Below, piece by piece: positions 22,792 to 30,795 of a stretch of DNA of 38,579 nucleotides. The notes under the pieces are model-generated. The model saw only the letters and a program-made list of their open reading frames with translations, did no database searches and was not told the DNA's origin. Made by a program: the position numbers and the translations under genes. The stretch comes from DSNY01 sp016861185. Lineage in GTDB: Bacteria > Pseudomonadota > Gammaproteobacteria > Burkholderiales > Burkholderiaceae_F. The stretch lies in the NCBI GenBank assembly GCA_030263275.1, contig SZOR01000051.1, forward strand, positions 1 through 38,579. The letters are read 5' to 3'. Position 1 is the stretch's first letter; every line of letters starts with the position of its first letter.

Positions 22792-24195
22792 TCACACACC
22801 CATGAATGCGCCGCCCAGATGCGCCTCGATCTGCGCATCCGACAGCCGCGACAGCTCGCTTCTGGGCAGCGCGCGCAGCAACGACCAGCCCACCTCCATG
22901 CTCTGCGCGAGCGTGCGCGGGCCCGACTGGTTTACCAGCTTGCGCTCGAAGTCCGCACCGAAAGCGAGATAACGGCGGTCCGTCTCGGACAGCCCTTCTT
23001 CGCCGACCACGCTCGCGAGCAGTCGCGCCTGCGTGGCGCGCGCGTACGCGGCGTACAGCTGGCTCGCCAGCGCCGGATGATCCGCATGCGTGTAGCCGCG
23101 GCCGGTGCCGTCTTTCATCAGCCGCGACAGGCTCGGCAACACGTTCACCGGCGGATACACGCCCGCTCGGTCCAGCTCGCGCGACAGCACGATCTGCCCT
23201 TCGGTGATGTAACCGGACAGGTCGGGGATCGGGTGGCCGATGTCGTCGTTCGGCATCGTCAGAATCGGCAGTTGCGTGAGCGTTCCGGTCTTCTCTCCGT
23301 CTTCGCCGTGCACGCAGCCGGCGCGTTCGTACAGCGTGGCGAGATCCGAATACATGTAACCCGGGAAGCCCTTGCGGCCCGGCACCTCGCCCTTGGCGCC
23401 GGCGACCTCGCGCAGCGCTTCGCAGTAGTTTGTGAGATCGGTGACGATCACCAGCACGTGCTTGCCGCGCTCGAACGCGAGGTACTCGGCGGCCGTCAAA
23501 GCGAAACGCGGCGCGAGCAGCCGCTGTGTCGACGAGTCGCTCGCGAGATTCAGGAACAGCGCCGCGCGTTCGAGCGCGCCGGACTGCTCGAGCGACCTTC
23601 GGAAGTACTCGGCGGTCGTGTACGGCACGCCGATTCCGCAGAACACGATCGCGAAGTCCTCCTGCTCCTCGCCGAGCAGCCGCGCATGGCCGGCGATCTC
23701 CACGGCGATTCGGTCGTGCGGCAGCCCGCCGCCGGAGAAGATCGGCAGCTTCTGTCCGCGCACCAGCGAGTTCATCAAGTCGACCGCCGTGATGCCGGTT
23801 TCGATGAATGCGCGCGGCGTGGCGCGCGCCACCGGGTTCAGCGGCAGCCCGTCGACGCGCAGGCGTTCTTTCACCGCGAGCGGCGGTCCGCCGTCGATCA
23901 CCTTGCCCACGCCGTTGAACACGCGGCCGAGCAGGCCGGGGCCGACGCCGAACTCGATCGGCTCGCCGAGGAACCGCACGACCGTGCCCGCCAATGCGAG
24001 CCCGGCGCTCGGCTCGAGCAACTCGATCGTGACGAACTCCTCGTCGAGCGCGGCGACCCGCCCGAGCCGCGGCGCGCCGTCGCGGCCGATGACTTCGACC
24101 GCTTCCGCCAGTCCCACGTCGAGCGTGCGGCGAAGAAAGAGCAAAGGGCCGTCGAGCCTGACGGCCGCGTCGTGGACGGTGACTTTCGGTTGCAT
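22792..24195 (-). CDS. atpB: V/A-type ATPase subunit B (non-catalytic)
   Basis: 467 residues from ATG 24195. Family motifs are GEPIEFGVGPGLLGRVFNG, ARATPRAFIETGITAVDLMN, RGQKLPIFSGGGLPHDRIA (a degenerate P-loop, as expected for the non-catalytic subunit), VLVIVTDLTNYCEALREV, RKGFPGYMYSDLATLYERAG and the YITEGQIVLSREL region. It forms the hexamer head with subunit A. The first ten codons also exist as a diverged copy overlapping the atpA stop (24299-24329). Confidence 0.96.
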   Translation of the reverse strand: MQPKVTVHDAAVRLDGPLLFLRRTLDVGLAEAVEVIGRDGAPRLGRVAALDEEFVTIELLEPSAGLALAGTVVRFLGEPIEFGVGPGLLGRVFNGVGKVIDGGPPLAVKERLRVDGLPLNPVARATPRAFIETGITAVDLMNSLVRGQKLPIFSGGGLPHDRIAVEIAGHARLLGEEQEDFAIVFCGIGVPYTTAEYFRRSLEQSGALERAALFLNLASDSSTQRLLAPRFALTAAEYLAFERGKHVLVIVTDLTNYCEALREVAGAKGEVPGRKGFPGYMYSDLATLYERAGCVHGEDGEKTGTLTQLPILTMPNDDIGHPIPDLSGYITEGQIVLSRELDRAGVYPPVNVLPSLSRLMKDGTGRGYTHADHPALASQLYAAYARATQARLLASVVGEEGLSETDRRYLAFGADFERKLVNQSGPRTLAQSMEVGWSLLRALPRSELSRLSDAQIEAHLGGAFMGV

Positions 24196-24329
24196 GGTTC
24201 AGTGCTCCGCAGCCGTCTCCCTCACCCCCGCCCCTCTCCCGCTGATGCGGGAGAGGGGGGTTACTTGCGCCGCTGCGCGGCGACGGATCGGATGGGCTGC
24301 GTCGTGGACGGTGACCTTAGGCTGCACGG
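24167..24329. repeat. Duplicated 5' end of atpB flanking a palindromic element
   Basis: 24167-24197 (true atpB start) and 24299-24329 match over about 31 bp. On the minus strand both encode (M/V)QPKVTVHDA; the second begins with GTG and overlaps the TAA of atpA. The four differences are ATG/GTG and three third-position changes. Between them lies a REP-like palindrome of the CCCTCTCCCGC-tgat-GCGGGAGAGGG type (24231-24256). Confidence 0.85.
24231..24256. repeat. REP-like palindrome between atpA and atpB
   Basis: Inverted repeat CCCTCTCCCGC/GCGGGAGAGGG with a 4-base loop, preceded by CTCACCCCCGCC. The same C/G-rich module occurs at 26246-26281 and, degraded, at 34163-34270. Confidence 0.75.
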
Positions 24330-26140
24330 GCGACTCCTTCGCTCGAGCCCAAGCCGGCGAACGCCTGGACGATCTGCTGCTCGAGCGCGGCGAACTTCTC
24401 CAGCGCGTCTTCGCCGATCTCCTCGCCCATCCGCTGCAACGGTCGCAGCACCGGCAGCGCGAAGATCGCCTCGGGCGTATGGCCGGCGGCGAGCGTGCGT
24501 TCCGCGAGTTCGATGAAGCGCGCGATCAGCCGCAGCATGCAGGCCTGCCGCTGCGGTCCGCAGTAGCGGTCGATCGGAGAAAACGCCGACTGCCGCAGGA
24601 AGGCTTCGTTCGCCAGTTCCGCGCACGCGAGCAGCAGCCGCTGGCGCGCCGGCAGCGCGTCCTTGCCGATGATGCGCGCCATGCGCTCGAGCCGCGCCTG
24701 CTCGTCGAGCAGCGTCAGCAGCGTGCGGCGCAGCTCGAGCCATTCGTTCTCGCCGGTGGCCGCGCGCGCGCGCGCGGCAGCGATCTGCGAATACACCGAC
24801 TGCCACCACACCGCCATGTCGAGCGAATCTTCCGAATACGACTGCAGCGGATGGATCGCGGGATAGAAGCGCGCCTGCGCGCGCTTGGCGTCGAGCGCCC
24901 AGAAGCTGCGCACGTAGCGCTTCGTGTGGCTCGTGACCGGCTCGGAGAAGTCGCCCGAAGGCGGCGAAATCGATCCGAGCAGCGTCACCGATCCGATGTC
25001 GCCCGCGAGCGTGGTGACCTTCGCCGCGCGCTCGTAGAAATCCGCGAGCCGGCTCGACAGATAGGTCGGATAGCCGCCTTCGCCGGGCAGCTCGCCGAAG
25101 CGGCCCGACACCTCGCGCAGCGCCTCGGCCCAGCGCGAGGTCGAATCGGCCATCAGCGCGACGTGCAGCCCCTGGTCGCGGAAATACTCGGCCACCGTCA
25201 CGGCCGAGTAGATGCTCGCCTCGCGCGCCGCCACCGGCATGTTGCTGGTGTTGGCGATGATCACCGTGCGTTCCATCAGCGGCCGGCCGGTTCGAGGATC
25301 GTCGAGCTGCGGAAACTCCTCGAGCACGCCCGCCATCTCGTTGCCGCGTTCGCCGCAGCCGAGATACACGATCACGTCGGCGCTGCAGCCCTTGGCGAGC
25401 GCCTCCAGCAGGATCGTCTTGCCGGTGCCGAAACCGCCGGGGATCGCCGCCTTGCCGCCGAGCGCGACCGGGAAAAGCGAGTCGAGGATGCGCTGTCCGG
25501 TCACCAGCGGCTCGTCCGCAGGCAGCCGCGCACGCACCGGTCGTGGCGTGCGCACCGGCCAGAAGTGGCTCATCGCCAGTTCGCGCGTCGCGCCGTCGGC
25601 GAGCTTCAGCGTCACGAGCGGCGCGTCGTGCGCGTAATCGCCGGCGGCCGCGATGCGCTCGACCGTGCCCGCGACGTCCGGCGGAGCGAGCGCGCGCAAC
25701 GCGCGGCCGCCGCGCGGCAACACGTTGCCGAACGGCGCGCCGGGATCGAGCCTGGCGCCTGTGCGCAGCGTCGGCTCGAAGCGGAGCACGGCCTGCAACG
25801 AACCGCCCGCGCCGGGCAGGACATGGCGCGCGCCTTTGCCCGCTACATCGGCGAGCGGGCGCAGCAGGCCGTCGAAGATGCGGCCGAGAAGCTGCGGGCC
25901 GACGACGATGCCGAGCAGTTCGCCCGTGCCTTGGAGTTCGACGCCGGGCCGCAGTCCCGTCGTGTCCTCGTATACCTGCGCGACGATCTCGGGCGCGCCG
26001 GCAGCGGTCGTGCCGAGCCGGATCACTTCGCCGAGCAACGCCTGCGATCCGACGCGGATCGCTTCGCGCAGCCGGAACGGTCCGTGCGCCCGCGCGCGCA
26101 GCACCGGCCCGCTGATCCAGGTGAGCGTCGCCTTGCTCAC
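24317..26140 (-). CDS. atpA: V/A-type ATPase subunit A (catalytic)
   Basis: 607 residues from GTG 26140, with GGAGG just upstream; the longer in-frame ATG at 26236 lies in duplicated atpE sequence and is rejected. The P-loop GGFGTGKT is at residues 235-242. Other motifs are FGNVLPRGGRALRALAPPD (the A-subunit non-homologous insert region), VYLGCGERGNEM, ALMADSTSRWAEALREVSGR, GEGGYPTYLSSRLADFYERA and SVTLLGSISPPSGDFSEP. The TAA stop lies inside a remnant copy of the atpB start, which shows that the two genes once overlapped. Confidence 0.97.
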   Translation of the reverse strand: MSKATLTWISGPVLRARAHGPFRLREAIRVGSQALLGEVIRLGTTAAGAPEIVAQVYEDTTGLRPGVELQGTGELLGIVVGPQLLGRIFDGLLRPLADVAGKGARHVLPGAGGSLQAVLRFEPTLRTGARLDPGAPFGNVLPRGGRALRALAPPDVAGTVERIAAAGDYAHDAPLVTLKLADGATRELAMSHFWPVRTPRPVRARLPADEPLVTGQRILDSLFPVALGGKAAIPGGFGTGKTILLEALAKGCSADVIVYLGCGERGNEMAGVLEEFPQLDDPRTGRPLMERTVIIANTSNMPVAAREASIYSAVTVAEYFRDQGLHVALMADSTSRWAEALREVSGRFGELPGEGGYPTYLSSRLADFYERAAKVTTLAGDIGSVTLLGSISPPSGDFSEPVTSHTKRYVRSFWALDAKRAQARFYPAIHPLQSYSEDSLDMAVWWQSVYSQIAAARARAATGENEWLELRRTLLTLLDEQARLERMARIIGKDALPARQRLLLACAELANEAFLRQSAFSPIDRYCGPQRQACMLRLIARFIELAERTLAAGHTPEAIFALPVLRPLQRMGEEIGEDALEKFAALEQQIVQAFAGLGSSEGVARAA

Positions 26141-26145
26141 GGTTC

Positions 26146-26371
26146 CTCCATCAGTTCGAGCAACTGCCCCTCGATCGCGGCGCGATCGGCGAGCAGGCCG
26201 TCGAGCGTGGCCATCCGATCCTTCGCGCAGCGCCAATAGCTCCCCTCGCCCCGCTTGCGGGGAGAGGGGCGGGGGTGAGGGCAGCCACGCGTCTCACGGC
26301 TGACGCTCCATCAGTTCGAGCAACTGCCCCTCGATCGCGGCGCGATCGGCGAGCAGGCCGTCGAGCGTGGC
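26146..26371. repeat. Perfect 66-bp duplication of the atpE 3' end flanking a palindromic element
   Basis: 26146-26211 and 26306-26371 are identical over 66 bp (offset 160). The right copy is the true end of atpE. The left copy encodes ATLDGLLADRAAIEGQLLEL again, ends in MEEP and stop, and its TGA overlaps the GTG start of atpA. The 94 bp between them carry the REP-like sequence 26246-26281. Confidence 0.95.
26246..26281. repeat. REP-like palindrome between atpE and atpA
   Basis: CCCCTC-gccCCGC-tt-GCGGggaGAGGGG followed by CGGGGGTGAGGG. It belongs to the same family as the element at 24231-24256. Confidence 0.75.
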
Positions 26372-26914
26372 GTCCAGCACGTTGTGTCCCGCCTGCACGC
26401 GAAAGCCGGCGGTGATCGCGGTGTCGGGCTCGATGCGAACGTCGCGCAGCCCCGGACTTGATCCGGGGGCGGTGAGCCAATGCAGCGCGGCGTCGCGCTC
26501 GGACGCGGGCCAGTCCGGCGCGCAGCGGATCGTCCACGCGTCGGCGGGCAGCGCCTTTCGCGCGCGCGAGAGATGCGCCTCGACCCAGCGCGCGCGCACA
26601 TCCGGGGCGCGCCAGCGCGCGGCGAGCGCGGCGCGCAGCCGGTCCCAGGCCTGCGTCAGCAACTGCATTGCACGGCGCTGCGTCGCCAGCCGCCGTTCCG
26701 TGGCGAGCCGCGCTTCGGCCGCGCCAAGTTCGCTGGCCATGCGGGCCCGCTCTTCCTCGATCGCGGTGCGCACGCGCCGCCGCGCCTCGGCCAGCGCGCC
26801 GCGCACGATCTCGCGCGCCTGCGCATCGGCCGGTTCGAGCAGTTCGGCGCAGCGGCGGCTGCGGAACTCCTCGACCACCGCGAGCAGCGCCTGCGTGCGT
26901 TGTTCGAGGTTCAT
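26294..26914 (-). CDS. atpE: V/A-type ATPase subunit E (peripheral stalk)
   Basis: 206 residues from ATG 26914. The long N-terminal helix is rich in Arg, Glu and Ala (LLAVVEEFRSRRCAELLEPA through RLATERRLATQRRAMQLL); the C-terminal globular domain ends LDGLLADRAAIEGQLLELME. Overlaps atpF by 4 bp. The 19-bp palindrome CCCCGGACTTGATCCGGGG (26450-26468) is inserted in frame and read as PGSSPGL. The last 66 bp are duplicated downstream. Confidence 0.9.
   Translation of the reverse strand: MNLEQRTQALLAVVEEFRSRRCAELLEPADAQAREIVRGALAEARRRVRTAIEEERARMASELGAAEARLATERRLATQRRAMQLLTQAWDRLRAALAARWRAPDVRARWVEAHLSRARKALPADAWTIRCAPDWPASERDAALHWLTAPGSSPGLRDVRIEPDTAITAGFRVQAGHNVLDATLDGLLADRAAIEGQLLELMERQP
26450..26468. 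repeat. Palindromic element inside atpE
   Basis: CCCCGGACTTGATCCGGGG, identical to 26969-26987 in atpF. It resembles the palindromic repeats scattered through many alphaproteobacterial genomes. Confidence 0.85.
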
Positions 26915-27231
26915 CGTTCGATGCCGAGTTGCCGGCGCACGCGCTCGGCGGGGTCGAAGGGCGGTGCACCCCGGACTTGATCCGGGGCCGGCACGATCGC
27001 GACCAGCGGCGCGCCGGCCACGAGCGCACGGTCGAGTTCGACCGGTTCCAGCTTCGCCGCGACCGCCGGGGTGACGAACACTGCGGCTGCAGCCGCGAGC
27101 GCCTGCGCGAACGCGGCGCGCTCTTCGCCGGGCTGCGGCGCGAAAGTGCGCACGCCCGCGAGCCGGAAACCGGCCGCGGTGAGCGCATCGCCGACAAAGG
27201 CGAGCGGCGCGGTGCGGGTCGAAGCGTTCAT
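26911..27231 (-). CDS. atpF: V/A-type ATPase subunit F (central stalk)
   Basis: 106 residues from ATG 27231. Small Rossmann-like protein: APLAFVGDALTAAGFRLAGV at the N-terminus is the hallmark of V-type subunit F, then AAAAVFVTPAVAAKL. The repeat-encoded stretch PAPDQVRG, from an identical 19-bp palindrome in another frame than in atpE, interrupts the region before the C-terminal helix. Overlaps atpE by ATGA. Confidence 0.88.
   Translation of the reverse strand: MNASTRTAPLAFVGDALTAAGFRLAGVRTFAPQPGEERAAFAQALAAAAAVFVTPAVAAKLEPVELDRALVAGAPLVAIVPAPDQVRGAPPFDPAERVRRQLGIER
26969..26987. repeat. Palindromic element inside atpF
   Basis: Second identical copy of CCCCGGACTTGATCCGGGG, read here as PDQVRG. 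Confidence 0.85.
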
Positions 27232-27237
27232 GCGAAG

Positions 27238-27275
27238 CCCAAGCGTCTACGCGAGCCCCGAGCGTTCACGCGAGC
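27238..27275. repeat. 19-bp tandem duplication at the end of atpK
   Basis: 27238-27256 and 27257-27275 match at 16 of 19 positions. The right unit contains the last codons and stop of atpK (RLA, TGA); the left is a diverged copy within the atpK-atpF gap. Confidence 0.6.
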
Positions 27276-27625
27276 CGGTTCAGGATCAGGATCGAGATGA
27301 TCACGCCGTAGATCGCGATGCCTTCGGCCAGGCCGACGAAGATCAGCAGGCGGCCGAACAGGTCGGGCTTCTCGGCGAGCGCGCCGACCGCAGCCGTGCC
27401 GAGCTTCGCGACCGCATAGCCCGCGCCGAGCGACGACATCCCGGTGGCGAGCGCCGCGGACAGCAACCCCCACGTCCACGCATCGGGCGGCAGTCCCGCC
27501 GCACTTGCCGCTTGCGCGACCGCAGGTGCGGGAAAGACGAGCAGCGCCGTGCCGCCGGCGGCCAACAGGCCAGCGACGACGGTCAGCACGAGGGCGAGCT
27601 TCGACGGGTTGCGCGAGTCGGGCAT
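27266..27625 (-). CDS. atpK: V/A-type ATPase subunit K (rotor ring, proteolipid)
   Basis: 119 residues from ATG 27625, with GGAGA upstream. The N-terminal hydrophobic segment looks like a cleavable signal (LALVLTVVAGLLAAGGTALL..APAVAQA). Then a two-helix hairpin: WGLLSAALATGMSSLGAGYA, the loop EKPDLFGR, and FVGLAEGIAIYGVIISILIL. The ion-carrying carboxylate is E101 in GLAEGIAIYG. A single-hairpin subunit, as in bacterial A-type enzymes. The coupling ion cannot be decided here. Confidence 0.92.
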   Translation of the reverse strand: MPDSRNPSKLALVLTVVAGLLAAGGTALLVFPAPAVAQAASAAGLPPDAWTWGLLSAALATGMSSLGAGYAVAKLGTAAVGALAEKPDLFGRLLIFVGLAEGIAIYGVIISILILNRLA

Positions 27626-27636
27626 GACTTGTTCTC

Positions 27637-29385
27637 CTAGTGCGTGGCGATGGTGACGGGCGGCGGCGCGAGCGGGCGGAACTCGCGCCCCTCGGCGCGG
27701 AAGAAGCGGGTGAAGAACTCGAACAGCACGAGCCGTGTGGTCTGGATCGAGACGACGAGCCCCTCGATCGCGAGAATCAGCGCATTGCCGAGCACGAGCA
27801 CGATGGCCTGGACGACGACGTTGTCCGCCGCCGCGGCGAGTGCGACCACGGCCGAAGCGAGCCCCGCGTGCGCGAGCGCAAAGGCGCCGACGCGCGCGAA
27901 CGACAGCGTGTTGATCAGGATCTGCAGCGTGCGCTCGACCAGTTCGCCGAGCCCGGCGAAAGCCGACTTGATCCGCCGGCCGTGCACGGCGGCGGCGGCG
28001 ATCGACCAGACCGCGCCGGCCGCCGCGAGCGCCCAGCCGGCCGGATGCGCCACGCCAGCGTCGAAGAGACCGAGCAGCAGTCCGAGCGCGAGCAGCACCG
28101 CGCCGCCGGCGATCGGCACCAGCAGCACCGGCAAGGGTTCCTCCAGCGGCACCAGCCACAGCGGCTCGATCACGTGCTCCAGAGAAAACACCGACCCGAA
28201 CACGAAGCCGAACGCGGTCGCCGCAATGCCGCCCGGGATCAGCAGCCGCAGCACCGGCAGACGGTTGCGCAGCGCATAGCCGACGGCAATCAGCACGAGG
28301 CCCTGGCCCACGTCGCCGAACATGTAGCCGAACATCAGCGGCACCACGAACGCGAGCAGCACGCTCGGATCGGTACCGGTGGCCGCCGGCATGCCGACGA
28401 GCTTCGTGAACACTTCGAACGGCCGCGCCCCCCACGGATTGCGCAGCACCAGCGGCGGGCGCGCGCCGCGCGGCGGGCGCGGAAAGCTCGCGAGCGCGCG
28501 CGCGCCGCAACCCTCGAGCGCGGCGACCACGCGCGCGCGGTCGACCGTCCAGCCGGTGATCCGCGCGAAGATCTGGCCGCGCGCCGGATCGCCGAGCGCG
28601 ATCGCGCCGCCGTGCTCGAAGCACCAGGTCGCGCGCGCGATGTCGCCGAGCGCGCGCGGCACCTCATGCTGTGCCGACAGCGCGTCGATGCGCGCGCGCA
28701 GCGCGGCCGCGGTGGCCGCTTCCTGCGCGCGCCGCTCGGCGACGCGCGCCAGATTGGCTTCCGCGGTCGGCTGCAGCCAGTCCGGGAAACGCGCGCGCCG
28801 GCCGTTGGCTTCGGCCACCGCGCGCGCCATCGCTTCGATCGATTCCGGCGGGCCGACCGCGAGCAGCAGCCGCTCGGCCTGTACGTCGGCGGCGCGCATC
28901 AGCACGTCGTCGGGCACCTCGATGTCCACGCCGGCCGGCAGCGCGAACAGGCTGGCGACGACGCCGTTTTTCGCCTGTGCGAGCGCAGCGAAGTCGATGC
29001 GGCTGTCGGCCAGTTCGCGCAATGCCGCTTCGGCGAGCGCCAGCTCGGCCAGGCGCGCCTCGCAGCGCTGCAAGGCGCCGATCGAGTCCTCGGCCGCGGC
29101 GGCCCAGGCGCGCAACGCGGCGAGCGCCGCGGCGATCGCGTCGGTCGGCGCGCGCCGCTCGGCCGCGAGCTGTGTGGCGGCCGGCGGCCAGTACGGGCGA
29201 TAGCGCTGCGCGAGCGCGTTGTAGTCCTTGAGCAACTCGCCCATCGCGGCGGCGGCGCGGGCTTCCGGCGCGCCGTGCCATTCGATTTCGACGCAGCCCG
29301 CGGCGGCCAGCGCTTCGAGCGCGATGAACGCGTCGTCGCGCGCGACGATGATCTCGAACCAGCGCGCGGGTTCGGGGCGGATCAT
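27637..29385 (-). CDS. atpI: V/A-type ATPase subunit I (membrane stator, ion path)
   Basis: 582 residues from ATG 29385. The N-terminal half is soluble and helical (MIRPEPARWFEIIVARDDAF, many Ala/Glu heptads). From about residue 335 come seven or eight membrane helices (FVVPLMFGYMFGDVGQGLVL, AATAFGFVFGSVFSLEHV, LINTLSFARVGAFALAHAGL with the key Arg, and IEGLVVSIQTTRLVLFEFF). These are the standard I/a-subunit motifs. Overlaps the C-subunit gene by 4 bp. Confidence 0.95.
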   Translation of the reverse strand: MIRPEPARWFEIIVARDDAFIALEALAAAGCVEIEWHGAPEARAAAAMGELLKDYNALAQRYRPYWPPAATQLAAERRAPTDAIAAALAALRAWAAAAEDSIGALQRCEARLAELALAEAALRELADSRIDFAALAQAKNGVVASLFALPAGVDIEVPDDVLMRAADVQAERLLLAVGPPESIEAMARAVAEANGRRARFPDWLQPTAEANLARVAERRAQEAATAAALRARIDALSAQHEVPRALGDIARATWCFEHGGAIALGDPARGQIFARITGWTVDRARVVAALEGCGARALASFPRPPRGARPPLVLRNPWGARPFEVFTKLVGMPAATGTDPSVLLAFVVPLMFGYMFGDVGQGLVLIAVGYALRNRLPVLRLLIPGGIAATAFGFVFGSVFSLEHVIEPLWLVPLEEPLPVLLVPIAGGAVLLALGLLLGLFDAGVAHPAGWALAAAGAVWSIAAAAVHGRRIKSAFAGLGELVERTLQILINTLSFARVGAFALAHAGLASAVVALAAAADNVVVQAIVLVLGNALILAIEGLVVSIQTTRLVLFEFFTRFFRAEGREFRPLAPPPVTIATH

Positions 29386-30206
29386 GACGCGGCCTCCGGG
29401 GTCGCGCGAAACGCGGCGCGCGCGACGATCTCGCCGCGCAGCCGTTCCAGATCGAGCGCGACGAGCGCGAGGTACGCGAATAGCGCCGCCGGTTGCGCGG
29501 CCGAGCGGCGCAGCAGCGCGGCGACATCGGTGGCGAGCCGCTGGCGCGCCGCCGGCGCGTCGTCGACTGCCAGCGCGCGGAAGCGGATCAGGTGCGCGCG
29601 CACGACGGCGACCAGCCGTTCGAGGCCGGCGCGCGCTTCGTCGTCGCACGCGGGCCAGCGCGCGCGCCATTCGCGCTCCCACGCGCGCAGCGCGGCGTGC
29701 AACCGCGCGCGCTGCCATGCAGCGGGGTCGAGCCGGCGCGGCGGCGGCTCCGCGGTTTCGACCGCGAGCGCAAGCGGCGCCAGGGGACCGGCGGCCAAAG
29801 CGGCAAGCCGCTCGCCGCGCTCCTCATGCGCGTACGGCGAAAGCGCGGGATCGGCGCCGATCCATGGCGGCAGAGACTCCTCGCCGAGCAGATGCACCAG
29901 TGCCGGCAGATCGATCAGGTGCGCGGTCCAGCGCAGCGCGGCGGGCCAGGCGTCGGGGGCCCAGCGCGCGACCTCGTCGACGCGCGTGCGCCACTGCTGG
30001 CGGAAGGCGAGTTCGAGGTCCGCGAGCGGCGCCGGCCAGGTAACGCCGCTGACATAGGGCGCCGCGGCCGAACCGCGCACCGCGTCGAGCGCGGCGCCGA
30101 CGCTGCGCGCGCTGTGGAGCTGCGTCCACAGCCGCTCGTCGGGGTGCTGCGCGAGCCGCGCCGAGGCGCGCGCGTGCGCGTATTCGATCGGGAAGCCGGC
30201 GATCAC
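29382..30206 (-). CDS. V/A-type ATPase subunit C-like (AC39/V0D type)
   Basis: 274 residues from GTG 30206, overlapping the previous stop (GTGA). The opening FPIEYAHARASARLAQHPDERLW and the SVGAALDAVRGSAAAPYVS stretch fit the repeated helical bundle of subunit C, which links the rotor stalk to the K ring. Sequence similarity to known C subunits is weak by eye; position between the peripheral stalk gene and atpI supports the call. Confidence 0.7.
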   Translation of the reverse strand: MIAGFPIEYAHARASARLAQHPDERLWTQLHSARSVGAALDAVRGSAAAPYVSGVTWPAPLADLELAFRQQWRTRVDEVARWAPDAWPAALRWTAHLIDLPALVHLLGEESLPPWIGADPALSPYAHEERGERLAALAAGPLAPLALAVETAEPPPRRLDPAAWQRARLHAALRAWEREWRARWPACDDEARAGLERLVAVVRAHLIRFRALAVDDAPAARQRLATDVAALLRRSAAQPAALFAYLALVALDLERLRGEIVARAAFRATPEAAS

Positions 30207-30583
30207 GGCGCACCCCCCGGGGAGCTGTGCGCGCCGCCGGCGAGCGCATCGGCCAGCTCGTCGATCGCCGCCTGCAGGCGTTGCAGATCGTCGGCGTCGG
30301 CGTCGGTGCGGCGGTCGAGCGCGCGCCGTTCGCGTTCGACGGCGGCCAGGCGCGCGTCGAGCCGGGCCGCGGAAACGCGCCGCACGCGCGCGGTGCGTTG
30401 CGCCGCGCGTTCGGCGATCGCGTGAGCGCGATCGCGCGCCTGCTGCACGCGGGCCTGTGCCTGCGCAGCGCAAGTCTCGACGGCCGCGCGCGCTGTGCGT
30501 TCGGCTTCGAGCACGCTGGCGATTGCGGCTTCGACGTCGGCCGCATCCGACCAGCGCGCGTCTGCGGTCGTGCTCGCCGGCAT
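30203..30583 (-). CDS. V/A-type ATPase peripheral stalk subunit (G/H type)
   Basis: 126 residues from ATG 30583. Almost entirely a charged Ala/Arg/Glu coiled coil (VLEAERTARAAVETCAAQAQ, ARVQQARDRAHAIAERAAQR, LAAVERERRALDRR). This is the expected look of the G/H subunit that pairs with E. First gene of the operon. Composition-driven call, made firmer by context. Confidence 0.75.
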   Translation of the reverse strand: MPASTTADARWSDAADVEAAIASVLEAERTARAAVETCAAQAQARVQQARDRAHAIAERAAQRTARVRRVSAARLDARLAAVERERRALDRRTDADADDLQRLQAAIDELADALAGGAHSSPGGAP

Positions 30584-30650
30584 CGCTTCTCGTCTCGCGC
30601 CGATGCATCGATCGGACCATCGGCATGTTGCGCCCCGACCCGGTGCAGCG

Positions 30651-30666
30651 GTTGACCGCTGTCAAC
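30651..30666. promoter_or_regulatory. Perfect FNR/NNR-like palindrome between V-ATPase and mtrA
   Basis: GTTGAC-CGCT-GTCAAC, a perfect inverted repeat, 68-83 bp upstream of the V-ATPase operon start (30583) and 250 bp upstream of mtrA. Type and spacing fit Crp/Fnr-family (NNR/DNR-like) sites. Confidence 0.6.
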
Positions 30667-30795
30667 AACACCGGCTGCGCGCCGCGCCGGTCGAGCGGTC
30701 TGCGTCGCGCCGGAGAGCGACGCGATGCATGCGTTACGGAAGGGGTTACACGCGTTGCGGGGCAACCGCAAGTTTCGCGCCGCCACCGCGCGGCC

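Noticed and set aside
23432..26239. A 935-codon plus-strand open frame across the V-ATPase genes, and similar long antisense frames elsewhere (5559-7187, 31826-33514, 32272-34932).
   Set aside because: They are shadows of well-supported genes on the other strand or frame, with Arg/Ala-rich composition and no domain; very high GC makes stop codons rare.
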